A program made the translations under genes and the position numbers. 60,000 nt of DNA. Source: Antedon mediterranea. Lineage: Eukaryota > Echinodermata > Crinoidea > Comatulida > Antedonidae. The DNA is taken from assembly GCF_964355755.1 (NCBI RefSeq), contig NC_092671.1:8445001-8505000 (forward strand), in the 5' to 3' direction. The notes under the pieces are model-generated. The model searched no databases and was not told where the DNA came from. It worked only from the letters and a program-made list of their open reading frames with translations. Shown here piece by piece: positions 49,501 through 60,000 of the stretch; within the stretch, counting starts at the first letter, position 1, and each line of letters opens with the position of its first letter.

Positions 49501-52500
49501 TAAACAAAAGTGGAAACTGTCCAATTAACGCATGCATGACATTGCTTTGAATGACAAGTTTTTCTTCTCGTAACCAGGAATGTAAAAAAATAAAGAAAAA
49601 GTCCTCGGAGAACAGTTTGAAGTGTTTTACCAGGCCAAGTAAAATTATCAGGGCGCCAGTAAGCTGTCGAGGCGAGTGTACTAGTGGTCTCTGACAATTA
49701 CGTATTCCATAATCGGCCTACCTTTGCAGCTTGGCAATTCGGCTAGGATTAAGGGTTGCGAATCCGATTTCCGTTTATTCCTAGTGAATGTGAGTGAAGT
49801 GATGAATTTCTGACGGTCGCAGATTACTGAGGTTTAAGTTAATTTATAATAAATACTTAAGTTAAATTCATCTTTATATTGAAAAGGGTTTGAACTTGAG
49901 TATACAGGATTCATGTTGATCTTTTAACGATGAGCAAATTGTCAGAGTAAAATGAGTCAAATGCAGTTTATTTTGAGAGTATAAAAGTTAACTTTGAAAA
50001 TACACGTGATAAATATGAGGTAATACCGTAATTGTATTTATTGAAAGTACAGACCGATCGGTTTTAGGTAACTGATTTTATATAATAAAAATAGTCAATA
50101 TGAGGATATAAATAATCCTAAGCTGTGACTTGTTCAACATTTGGAACATCATGAACTGCAATTGGTTTGAGTCAGTAATAGAGATATGACCTCATTTTGA
50201 CTCAGTCATCTGCTTTGTCAAATTGTCCAAATCCTTCAAAATATCCACCCAGTACGACAATGTACCGATGTAAATAGCTTGCAAATTAAAAGTGTTGCAT
50301 AGCATGGGTATAATTTAGAAAGTTATTGCGTAACACCATCTAAATAATTCTAAAAAACATTAAAAGTATCTCAATGCAGAAGTTCGTACAATTTCTGGAG
50401 AGTAACTGAATCTGAAGAAACATTATAAGATTTGCCTGTTAACATTTTAACTGAAAGTTATGAAATTTGGTCAAGTTCAGTTAACTGGAAACAATAGGCA
50501 GTTTTCGTGTAACACTTAATATACATGTATATATAATTTAATAAAGTTTACTAAAGTATCTCGATACAAAGTAACTTCTCAAAGAATAACTGGCGATTGA
50601 ACTTTGATTGATAAAAACTGACAACTGAATTGTAACTTCAAGTTGTAAAATTTGGTCAAGTTCAGTTAAATGGAAACGAGAGACAATACTATAAAGGTCT
50701 TCGTACTTTCTTAATTACATTTATTCATAGTGTATATTTGAAAACGATCCACACCCCCTAGGCGTTTCCTTGGTGTGTTAGCTTGTGAAGTTTCCCTACG
50801 CTGTCACTTCGTATTGAGAACGACGTATTGTTATAAACAGTGTCACCATAATATCATATTTATCTTAATCATGTTTATATCCTTACACAATGATACTTCT
50901 AATGATAAAATAAGTCGCTGGTATAAATTATAATTAAGAACGTGCCATTAAAAAAAAAAAATACTGGTTCTTTTAAAAGTTTTTCTAATTGAAGTATATC
51001 CATAATGACTAATATGGGAATCATGTCTAAATATGGGCATATCGAGACTATGGACATATCGAGACTAAATATGGACATATCGAGACTAAATATGGGCATA
51101 TCGAGACTAAATATGGGCATATCATAAAATCAAAATACTTAAAGGTGCATTAAATCCCCAGCATGCACTACAGTTATAAAAAGTCTTAAATGTTATCGAT
51201 AAACGTTAGTGTTTTTTTTTAAAGGAATTTGTTGGAACTGCAATTAAAAATGCATAATTTATAATAAATATTGCACGCTTATAAATCCCGTTCGTTGTTT
51301 TATAAACAAAGGTTATAGTAAAACTAATTCTACAGTAAATAACAATAATTAATAAATGAGTCATTATTGTTGTCATGGTGATTAATGCTGAGCGACGATA
51401 TAAAACAATTTCCTGCTGTACAGTAAATAAAGAGATCTGAAAGAGTAGTAGGCCTATTTAAAAAGTTTTACAAAGAAATGGATGGAATAACTATCTCATA
51501 GAACTTCCTGAACGTGCAATCCGTCAAGGATGACTGAGTAATATACAATATATCTGAGTCACAAAGCTTCTTCAAAAACCGAGAGAAAATTTGATAAATC
51601 GTAAAATTTAGGTGTACCACACTATTATATTAATAGATAGGTGATGTGACATCTAACAAATTCTTAATAATTGAAGAGAATGAATCGCTGGTGGCATCTG
51701 AAATACAACCCGTGTTTCATTATTTATCAAGGGGTAGACTATGGTTGGTCTGACGTAGGATACTGTCCCAAACGACCTTATAAACACTGGTGTAGCACGT
51801 CTGGGAGACATCTCATACGGCGCGACTACTGAGGGCACGGCCCAAGCGTATCTATTCGTATCTGTTCGTGGTCTTGTTTCGCTACGACATTCGTATGTGG
51901 CCTAGCTAAGCTCTTGTATCAGTTTGCTTGAAGATACGGAACTTCTATCTGTCAATACTTTGACAGGGCACCGAAAATTGTCCAAAAGCACGAACCATTG
52001 ACTTAAACGACCGGCACGTAGACAAAGTATAAAATTATAATGCTCAAGTTTATGAAAAGACACAAGGTCACGCGTCCACTCAACTGTATATTTCAACCTA
52101 TATTGTAATAATGTAACCATTATATTGCCGATAGACTTGCTTTAAAAATGCAAATGACAGACCTACACAAAATCAAAATAAAAGATCAACTAGAATTGCA
52201 TTACTAATCAGGAATAATAATCATTTTTTAACATCAAGAAAGATTTTATTTTCCCTATGAAATATGATTGTTTTGGGGGTTTCCATTAATTTTATTTAGT
52301 TTTTTTTAAATAATTATAATTATCTTTCCTTTTACATAGTTAAGATCAATCAAATTGTAGAAATTTGTATTCGTTCGTTTGTAAAGTACTTTCATTCCCC
52401 CTTTTTTCACTGTTTTTCTGTTAATAATTGACATTAGTCGCACTTCTGCCAAATCGGAAACAGCGTGACGTTTCGAAATTGAGACGTCCAGTGTCCGAAA

Positions 52501-55500
52501 TTTGTCCCGGTAAATAACTACGTGTATGGGTTAGGTGAAACCAATACTCGTTGCAACGAAATAGGGCACAGGGTATGTATCCCACGTGGTTTGTTAAATT
52601 GAAAATAAACACCAAATAACACGAAGTTGATATTGCTTCTGTAAGCATCACTTAAAGGGACGGGGTTATCTGATAAGACATTTATTTGAAACTTTTATAC
52701 TTTATTCTCGATGGGATAGGAGTTGCCTATTAGAAGAAGATATGAACCTATATGGAGATTATTGATTAGATCAATAAAAATAGGTTCCCAGTGGGCATAT
52801 TCAAAGTATTACTCGAGCAGGTCATGAAGTAAAAAGTAATATTGACACATTCAAAATTGTTAACACTATCATACAATCGAATCCTCTACGGTAGTCTAAA
52901 AATGTTAAACGTATTAAAAGTTAAACAAGATATTAACTTGATTTCATTGCAATTGCAAATTAAAGAGGCGTTTTTACATAAAATACGTAGGTTTCTTTAG
53001 ATGTGGTTTAAGTTGTACCTGTTGAATTCCCCTTTAACCACACGACTAATTCATAACAGAAACATTCTTTATGAACATGAGCCATAAATTTAATAACAGG
53101 TAAATTAAGATCTACACTCATAAAATAATGGCAGTAAAATTAAATTTAACGGTATTTTAACAACTTTTGTGTATGGCTAACCTATTACAGTTATTCCTCC
53201 CTTAATAGTTTCGTCACCTATATAAGAGTTGCTTTAAATTTATTGAGATCATAGTTCTCAAAGAGCAAATTTGTCACAGGAGTGTTAAATGATAACATAA
53301 TGCACGAAAATTGCCGACCATAAAATATTTACGTAAGATTATACACCTTCCATTTAATTTTATTTTACATCAAATAAACTCATTATTTTTACTAATATTA
53401 ATGAATAATTAAATTTATTAAACGTAATATGATTGGAATATGTAAATTAACCTATGACGTTAGTAAACTTCTTAAAAGCAAGAAGTCTTTTTTCCCATCA
53501 GAACCGGTAAATCATTTAAAGTCTACACAAAAGACTAGCTGACGTTTAACAGATTATTAACAAAAGGATATAATAAGTCGATGGGTCTAACCAACACAAA
53601 GAGGCCACGTTTTTTACTATACTATAAAATTAGAACCATTGTAATGTGTAAATGGCTATGATAAAACGTCCTAATACTTAAATATGTCAATATTAATTGA
53701 TGATTTAATGTTGTTGCCAGAAAAAAAGAAAGAATAATATCTGTTAGATACTGCCAGTTATTAAATATTATGCGATATTAACGACTATATTAATATACTA
53801 AACAAATCTGCTTATATTAAATAAGTTATTAAATCAATTTAGTTCACCCATATTCACACAGAAATGTGTTACAGGGCCACTTCAGTGTAATAAATACATT
53901 TGTTTTACGAAAGAAACATCGTCTTTTTATTGTTTGTATTTATCATGGATAGTTCTATACTGCTTAGCTACTTGTTATAGTCTACTCTGTTAGCCTAAAG
54001 AAAACAACTATTAAGCCTTAACACTGGCGGGTAAGTTAGTTACATGGCTGTGGCAATTTGTAGCGATGCCTAAACAAATATTCTTCGTTGTCTGTGGTAT
54101 AATCTTAAATCAACTTCTTAATGAAAAACATACGAAACGTGTCAGTGATGGGGACTTGAGTCCGGAAGGAGGGATTTTGGGACAGAGGCAGTATAGGAAA
54201 CAGAAACTTATGAGCCCGCCGTTTGAGTGATACACACAAAGACAATTCAAAATCACCTCAGTATAGAACAATGAACACTCTACTAAAGCCTTCCTTACTA
54301 ATTTGATTCTTAACCGTGCCCTTCGTAGTATAGACCATCATAAACTTCAACGAGGCTTTTTAACAGTACAGATGTATACATTGATTGGGAAAAAGAAGAA
54401 TACCGTGACAATTCAATATTGTAGACTTAATGAGAAACTAATGTTAAAAACAAATGTAAAAGTTTGTTTTAGAATGCGAAACACTAAAATAACTATATTA
54501 TTAACTTAATCTGTATTGCCAAAGAAATAAATAAACATTTTCTTTTCTAAAAGAACGGACCTAATTTTTAATTAGATCATCCATTTTGCCTTGAGTTTGT
54601 AAAAGGCCTAAATTTTGTTACTGATTTAAATAAAACACAGACCAAATATGCGTTTGTACTTGAAGATTTTACCGTTAATTCGAACACGGTAGCCTAGTTA
54701 CAATATACATAAAATTCTGATTAAAATTTAAAATTTAAAAAACGTGTTTCTGATTTTAATTAATGTCCCTTTAAAATTGGGGTTTGATAACGCGTTTATG
54801 ATAACGCATTCTGATTCTAATTAGTGTTGTCTAAAATTGGGTTTATAACGCGTTCGGGTTATGTTAACGCATTCTGATTCTAATTAAGTGCTTCACTGAA
54901 ATGGGGTTAAAAGTTAAAACTTAAAGGTGATATAATGTGTTTTTAATCGAACGCAATTCGACTGCATCATACACATTGTCATAGATCTACTTATTGATTA
55001 CATCGCAATCCTTAAACAATGTAGGTCTACAACGAAAGCATTTCAATTCCAATTCTACAATTTTTAAATTTAAGAATTATGTGTTAGGCCTATTTTAATA
55101 AAACTAATAAATATTAGTAGTGTGCAATAATATGAATAATGTTTATTTAAATAAATAATTAAAGTTTGAATTTCTATATGAAAATATCATGTGTTGTAAG
55201 GGTAAACAAATTTCTTTAAAAAAAAAAGTAAAATTGCAAAGTTGAAGTAATTTCAATGTTTCATTCTAAAGCAGTAGGCCTATTTTATAAAAAATTGAAT
55301 ATGTGAATTAAGTTTAATAAAAACAATATAGGTCTATAAAGAAATAATGATTACCATGCAAATAATAATAGTGTCTATTACATATTAAAATCGTATTATT
55401 ATTTACCGTTTATATACCAATATAGTTTTGTATTAGCCAATATTTAAATAACATTAAATATTAATAGATGAAAATATTAAATTAAATGTTCATACAGCTA

Positions 55501-58500
55501 ATTACGATATTCAATACATAAATTTGTGAAGTGAAAGTTTATTCTGAATGGTGAGTGATTGATGCATGATTGAATTGTCGTGTTTAGGTTCATTTATAGG
55601 GACAACTTGGATAAAGCGACAACACAGTTTAGGAAAGGAAAATGTCACCTGACCTTGAACGTGAACGGGTAAATAGAGTCTCCTGTACGGCACGTGGAGA
55701 AGCATCAGATGCGGTTTAAAGTTATGTAGGCCTAGATCCACTGATGCTATCAACAATGGGTAAAGTGAACATTACGTTGTATAAACATACCAGTTGATGT
55801 AGTTCAAAAATTAAGTAGGCCTCTATAATCAACCAATATGTCTATATGTACGGTATGCATATAACCATCATACGTGTTTCCAAGAATTAATATTGATACT
55901 ATTTTCAACAATAAATGTATGCAGCTTGGTTCTATTTAGGTGGTTGGTAGAACTAGTACACATCGTAGATACTCAGTAATATCAAACAAAGTAGGCCTGA
56001 TTATAGATACATCCCTAAAAATGTCAGAAATCAAAACCGACGCATTTCACAGAAACAATTATATTTATACACGGAAAATTGTTCTGTTTAAGCCTATTAA
56101 AATAACATTGATGACAGCATCTAATGCTCTTTATATACAACCAATACCAGGAAGAATCCTATAGGAAATAATATATGGTGATGGGAATTAGGCATTGTTG
56201 TAGCAACGTTTCTAAAAACAAGAAGACAATTCCTATAATTTCTGCTATTTATAAGCACATTGTTGTAATGTTGAATCGCCCATTGATGTCTACAGTATAT
56301 CAAATACGAGGGTTAGTAGTATCACATCGTCGTCGAATTTTAATAGCACAACAACCGCCCAAGTACTGTCACAGTATTAGCAATAATCAGTAGTAATGCA
56401 ATTGACAATACCGCATCACTTACTCTCAGTAATACCATTTTCATAACTTCTATATATAGACAGATGTTAACTGTACAGATTTGAATCTTTTGATCATTTA
56501 AACACTTAACATCTATACGTTAATATTACACACGTGTTATTGAACAGCCATGAAAAGGTTTTGTTACGTTGTCTTGATAAAGGATACAAAAGTACAGATA
56601 TTTAGATTTATGATATTAACAATTAAAACTATTTTAGAGTAAGAGTGATAATCCAGCGAAATTGACGAATCCTAAAATTCAGATTGGTCTGGTTAACCCA
56701 GAATGTCAAAATCAATTAACAAAGGGTTTGAGAATGACGTGTGATTCACATTCAACTTGGATATATCCTAACATCAATAATTAATCACTTTATCTAATTT
56801 GCATAACTGTCAATCCAGGTGTCGACATAATAAATAGATTAACGTAATTATTACGCATTTAGGTGTGATTTCTGTTAATTAAATCAAGAATTTAAACTTA
56901 ATATTGAACATATTTTACAATGAAGTACATGTAACCTTTCTAACATGCATCTTCCCCAGTCAACCAGCGTCGTTTCAACCATATCTATGCACAATATTCT
57001 ATGCAGAGAAAGATGATACTAAATTTCTCTTCAGACTTTAAGAAATGTTATAATGATGCCTTAATAGAAACAAAAATGGTCAAACAGGAATATAATCAGC
57101 CTAATAAACGTCATGGAAATCTCAACAAAAAAGGACTTCGTAAATACAGTATTAAAATAATCAATAATTATTATATTCCTATATCTAATATCAAATATCA
57201 TACTAGAACATCCTACCATAACAATCACAACAAATATAGAAAGGTCATGTAGAAAACTGTGGATAACTTGATAACACAGTTGATTATGTACATCCAAACT
57301 GTACTGCTGTATTAGTAGGCGAGTAATCGCGACATTTTACGGGACATTAATTAATCGTTTGAATTCATAAAATGATTGTGAGTGATAATGGCGTTCCATT
57401 AGAACGATTCTTTTACTGAAATCGCTAACTGTAGAAATAATATGCCATCTACTCGACGCACGATTGCGGTAGATCGTGTTATAGCAGTAATATTATTCTG
57501 CTAGGCCTAGATTATTTGCGAGTTTGGCTGAAAGTACTGCTTTTAATGATGGTATGTTGTTCCTTTTCTTGAATATAAACAATAAAGATGAAGTGATATG
57601 TGTTGATAAGGTACGGAGCCGATGGATAAAGGTGTATATGTAAGAAGATGCCGAATTAAGACAATGGCGCGTGCTATATTTTGGCTTCCTACTGCTCTCT
57701 CGCGACACAACAGTATTGATAGAGCTAGTAGCCCCAGGCGCAGATGAACAAACTACAGGTATTATAGGCACTCGCCCATCGGCTAAATATTCACTCCCAC
57801 ATGACAAGCAGTTTCATTTTTTAGATACTAGCTTTTGTGTGCCCATACAATTTAGATTTTTATAAATATATTCAGACAATGAAACATAAAAGCAACATAA
57901 AGTGGTATTCGTGGCCTTGGAAATAGCCCGGGAAAAGTACTTTTCTTTCCACTTTTTCAATATTGTTATCAAACATCATAATTTAATTATATCTATAGCA
58001 AGGTTATTGTTATCAATTATGTAACAATTTTAAACACTCACACACTCATTTAAAACTTTTGATTAAAACTCCATACCTCCATGCTCCAACAGTTTGATTT
58101 TAGTAGAGATAATACGATATACCAACATTAACACATTATGGTCCTCTGAAGCATTGTTGACATTATTTGTTGTTGGTCTCAATTAAACGTAACATAAATT
58201 ACTACGATTTCTGTTTTATCAACAACATCCTTTTACCATAACCCCATAAACCAACATTAGTAGAGACTTAATATACAGGACTGTCACTTGCCTTACCAAT
58301 TTACACGTCTGGTCAAATACCATTTTAATACCAAATCAAAGTAAACCAACACACATTCATAATTAATGTATTACTATATAGTCTGATTAGACTTTTAGTA
58401 AGTAGACCTATTATTTGTTATACAAATATTGACATTTCTTCTTACGTTTCGTAAATATAACATTACTTACCATTGCATCCGAAGTATTTGAACTTGTTTC

Positions 58501-59067
58501 CAAAGTTTCTAACTCATTTCCGTCACTGTTCGATTTTTCAACTTGTAACAATCTCTCTAACTTTTCAATGTATTCGATGGCATTTCGCAAAATTTCCACT
58601 TTTGGAAGGCGCTGATTTGGATTTGCACAAGTATGTCGCTTTAGAGCCTCAAATGCTTCGTTAACTTTTCTTAACCGTCTTCTTTCTCTCATTGTTGCTG
58701 CTTTTCTCTTGTCCATAGCAACGTTTTTTCGTTTACACGCTTTACAAGCCCACAACAAACATCGTCTTTCTCCTTGCCCAGGATATCCAGGGGCCAATAC
58801 ATGTTCCATGTCCTCCTCCCTATGACCGCCTTCTGATCCGGTGTCAGGGATGTGTTCAAGGGAATAACAAGAACCAGGGGTGCGTGGATGTGTCGATTGG
58901 TGTACACTATCATGGTGATATCCGTTTGAGTATACCGAGTTAACATTACCGTGGTATCCCGAAACATCGGTGTTAGCATTGAAATCATCATAGTAACCCA
59001 TTGTCTGCATATCTGAATATCTACAACTACTCCGCATCGGCTCCATAGCTTCCATTGTCTGCATCAT
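40444..59067 (-). CDS. MyoD: MyoD-family myogenic bHLH transcription factor, three exons (whole gene span)
   Basis: This is a myogenic regulatory factor, a nuclear bHLH protein that dimerises with E-proteins and activates muscle genes through E-boxes. The coding exons are 59067-58471, 46541-46475 and 40571-40444. They join with matching phases: exon 1 ends on a whole codon, exon 2 is 3n+1, and its last G plus GA of exon 3 makes a Gly codon. Introns are about 11.9 kb and 5.9 kb. The predicted protein is 263 aa from the Met at 59067. In order it has an acidic/Tyr-rich N-terminus, the Cys-rich CLLWACKAC block, a basic region with the Ala-Thr pair and Lys of the myogenic code, HLH, and the helix III motif [12 protein letters not shown]. 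Three exons with a tiny middle exon is the vertebrate MRF layout. I chose the symbol from domain identity; assignment among MyoD/Myf5-type names needs a tree. Confidence 0.93.
42676..42859. mobile_element. 184-bp Harbinger-like MITE with TAA target duplication
   Basis: Inverted ends AGCCTGTTTTTCCTGTCGAC... / ...GTCGACAGGAAAACAGGCT extend about 35 bp with few mismatches. TAA flanks both sides (42673-42675 and 42860-42862). A 3-bp TWA duplication is typical of PIF/Harbinger. Inside, CGTTAAC...GTTAACG and TTGATCGTTT...AAACGATCAA make smaller hairpins. It is non-coding and lies in intron 2 of the MyoD-family gene. Confidence 0.8.
42946..42970. repeat. Fragment of the GGCGGAGG-ended dispersed repeat, opposite orientation
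   Basis: TTACCTCCGCCAAGGAGGTTAT is a near-perfect hairpin and matches the end motif of the repeat at 23038-23363 in reverse. The following bases are too diverged to follow. Confidence 0.5.
43032..43104. promoter_or_regulatory. Cluster of CREB/ATF-type sites in intron 2
   Basis: Perfect TGACGTCA palindromes at 43032-43039 and 43097-43104, with TGACGTA between them at about 43075. bZIP factors of the CREB/ATF class bind this octamer. Intronic position suggests, but does not show, an enhancer. Confidence 0.35.
46475..46541 (-). CDS. MyoD: MyoD-family gene exon 2 (67 nt)
   Basis: This small internal exon was found by searching intron space for a 3n+1 exon. The acceptor is pyrimidine-rich, ending CTACTCTAG at 46542, and the donor is GAAG|GTAATG at 46474. 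It encodes 22 residues beginning AYNNGMF plus one base. Only the frame required by exon 1 is free of stops; the other two frames hit TGA. Its last base G completes GGA with exon 3. It sits in a local GC-rich patch inside AT-rich intron sequence. Vertebrate MRF exon 2 is likewise about 25 codons plus 1 nt and poorly conserved in sequence, so support rests on phase, splice sites and composition rather than residue identity. Confidence 0.8.
48915..49010. repeat. CpG-rich inverted-repeat patch (GTCGCGT / ACGCGAC)
   Basis: GTCGCGTGC near 48917 faces GCACGCGAC near 48990. Close by are CGACCAACCGACCGACATAG and AGTCGCGT with two ACGCGAC copies. The motif string TGAGCTGTAGAGTCGCG followed by an inverted arm resembles dispersed repeats of other marine invertebrates, but I cannot name the family. 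Confidence 0.45.
50330..50700. repeat. Diverged direct duplication, period about 187 bp
   Basis: GTAACAC, AAAGTATCTC(A/G)AT and AAATTTGGTCAAGTTCAGTT followed by GGAAAC recur in the same order (for example 50463 and 50649). The two copies are diverged and non-coding. Confidence 0.7.
51029..51124. repeat. 21-bp minisatellite, about five copies
   Basis: AAATATGGGCATATCGAGACT is repeated with G/A variants; one unit is shortened by the loss of the leading AAAT. On the minus strand it reads as a heptapeptide repeat (SLDMPIF), giving a spurious ORF at 50899-51120. Confidence 0.85.
54741..54912. repeat. 63-bp tandem repeat, about 2.7 copies
   Basis: Units start at 54741, 54803 and 54866 with AACGCATTCTGATTCTAATT, followed by an AAAATTGGGTTT segment and ATAACGCGTT. 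The later two copies are more alike than the first. Confidence 0.8.
58471..59067 (-). CDS. MyoD: MyoD-family gene exon 1: Cys-rich and bHLH domains
   Basis: The Cys-rich plus bHLH block lies at about 58761-58543. It contains [12 protein letters not shown], then [13 protein letters not shown] (basic region, E-box contacts), [11 protein letters not shown] (helix 1), a loop with [13 protein letters not shown], and helix 2 ending near ERLLQ. The vertebrate Ser before KVNEAF is Arg here. The exon closes with TSDAM, equivalent to the SDGM end of vertebrate MRF exon 1, and a strong donor ATG|GTAAGT at 58470. The open frame extends upstream to an ATG at 59199 and beyond as far as a TTG at 59208. A TATA box at 59221-59228 would place transcription start near 59197, so the 59199 ATG is probably not used. 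Candidate starts are the paired ATGs at 59067/59064 and those at 59055 and 59046, the last two with better Kozak context (A or G at -3, G at +4). Confidence 0.93.
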
Positions 59068-59220
59068 AAGCCCTGCCGTTTTTACTTTCACACACGCAGA
59101 CCGTTTAAAAACACTACGACATGAAGTCCCGGTGCGACCTAGAGGAAGAGCGTTATTATCTCGCTTACATCTACCTAACCACTGGTGGCTTGATTTCATA
59201 TCTGCCAACCAGACCTAGGA

Positions 59221-59252
59221 ATTTATATGCTACTCGCTATTGGCGCATGCGC
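59221..59252 (-). promoter_or_regulatory. Core promoter of the MyoD-family gene: TATA, CCAAT and GCGCATGCGC
   Basis: Reading the minus strand, the palindrome GCGCATGCGC (59252-59243) is followed directly by CCAAT (59243-59239) and then ATATAAAT (59228-59221). The palindrome fits the consensus of NRF-1, whose sea urchin homologue is P3A2. The TATA box predicts transcription start about 25-30 nt downstream, near 59197, leaving a 5' UTR of about 130 nt before the ATG at 59067. Factor assignments rest on motif match only. Confidence 0.55.
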
Positions 59253-60000
59253 TTAAGTGAGTCACGGCATAAACGGAGAAACTCCGAATCTATTTTGCGA
59301 TGACAGTACCAACGTGTTGATTGACACCTCAGTAAAAGGAATTGTACATAACGAGAATTCCAAATTATATCGTGGATAAACAGAATATCTCAAATGTTTA
59401 ACAAGATTTTCTCATCTGGACCTGAAACAACGATAAAACTTAAGTAAACTTATTATCGTACCGATAACTTTTAACGTAGGCGTGGAGAAAACTTTAGTTC
59501 ACTTAATTTGTATATTTAGTGTTAAATAGTCACGTATCATATCAGGAGTGTTAATTGTTTTGGTAACATTCATAATAATGTAAATAACATAAATATATAA
59601 GTATAATAAAACAATAATAGTACAACATTCTTGTGTGTTAAGTAGTAGTACACATTATTCATAATAAATACAGTATGCAATAATAATGTAATTAATTATT
59701 ACTATGTTATGTAAACATAAACAATTAGGCCTATGAACAATTATCATTATTATCAAAATCGTAACCTATAATTTATTTATCGAAAATAAAAGAATTATGC
59801 AAGTAGAAAATAAATACATTATTGAAAAATGTGAAGATTCTTTTTTGCCTAAGATTTAATTTTGTAAACAAATCCTATTTGTCAAATTCTTCCAAATTGT
59901 ATTAGACAATACTATTAAAACTATTAACATTAATATTTACATTTTGGTTTGTCCCACGCTTTGATTAGTATAAATTAATCTATCAATTACAGGATTAGCA
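59253..60000. other. 5' flank of the MyoD-family gene
   Basis: AT-rich upstream sequence. No second gene or further clear promoter element is visible to the right edge. Confidence 0.5.

Larger units (their letters stand above)
46542..58470 (-). other. Intron 1 of the MyoD-family gene (about 11.9 kb)
   Basis: AT-rich intron bounded by GTAAGT and a pyrimidine-rich CTAG. It contains a diverged direct duplication (about 50330-50700), a 21-bp minisatellite (51029-51124), a 63-bp tandem repeat (54741-54912), a CpG-rich inverted-repeat patch (48915-49010), and a stop-free minus-strand stretch at 51656-51901. Apart from these I see no exon-like sequence I would defend. Confidence 0.75.

Noticed and set aside
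50899-51120. ORF with SLDMPIF heptad repeats
   Set aside because: Translation of the 21-bp minisatellite.
52421-52651. 76-codon minus-strand ORF
   Set aside because: No domain or splice context; composition not clearly different from the intron.
58411-58470. Read-through of exon 1 to a stop at 58411
   Set aside because: The frame runs across a consensus donor (ATG|GTAAGT) at the conserved MRF exon 1 end, and the added 19 residues are lysine-rich intron translation.

Overview
The window is AT-rich animal genomic DNA (roughly one third G+C by eye) with GT-AG introns, a great deal of non-coding sequence and many small transposon relics. It reads like a marine invertebrate deuterostome, most likely an echinoderm or close ambulacrarian. 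I infer this from the myogenic bHLH gene, the repeat families and the genome texture, not from a diagnostic marker.

Two genes can be supported, both of the myogenic regulatory factor family (MyoD/Myf5/MRF4/myogenin), lying tail to tail. On the minus strand near the right edge a complete three-exon gene runs from a TATA promoter at about 59,225 to a stop at 40,444. Exon 1 carries the Cys-rich and bHLH domains, exon 2 has 67 nt, and exon 3 carries the conserved C-terminal helix III. On the plus strand at the left edge are the last two exons (5164-5239 and 7913-8031) of a second, divergent member with the same intron phases and a recognisable helix III. Its bHLH exon must lie before base 1. About 32 kb between the two stop codons holds no gene I can support.

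The spacer and introns hold mobile elements. The clearest is a minus-strand Ty3/gypsy-type LTR element (10,303-12,965) with a tRNA-Leu primer site, a TATA target duplication, a small fused gag/pol-end ORF and one LTR enlarged by a nested 900-bp long-terminal-inverted-repeat element with its own 8-bp duplication. There are also two copies of a TA-flanked MITE, a TTAA-flanked MITE, a TAA-flanked Harbinger-like MITE, a MITE with GGTTCCCAC-type termini, a 35-bp palindrome between 8-bp direct repeats, and fragments of a dispersed repeat ending in a CCTCCGCC/GGCGGAGG motif. Several minisatellites (21, 42, 44, 63 and about 70 bp) and two diverged duplications (about 187 and 214 bp) are present.

Two short words are strikingly over-represented. 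The palindrome TAGGCCTA occurs about 45 times by eye count, where fewer than one is expected. The CREB/ATF palindrome TGACGTCA occurs at least seven times, with two perfect copies and a half-match in 73 bp of the minus-strand gene's second intron. Most open frames of 60-130 codons in the window sit in AT-rich or repetitive DNA and are not credible genes.
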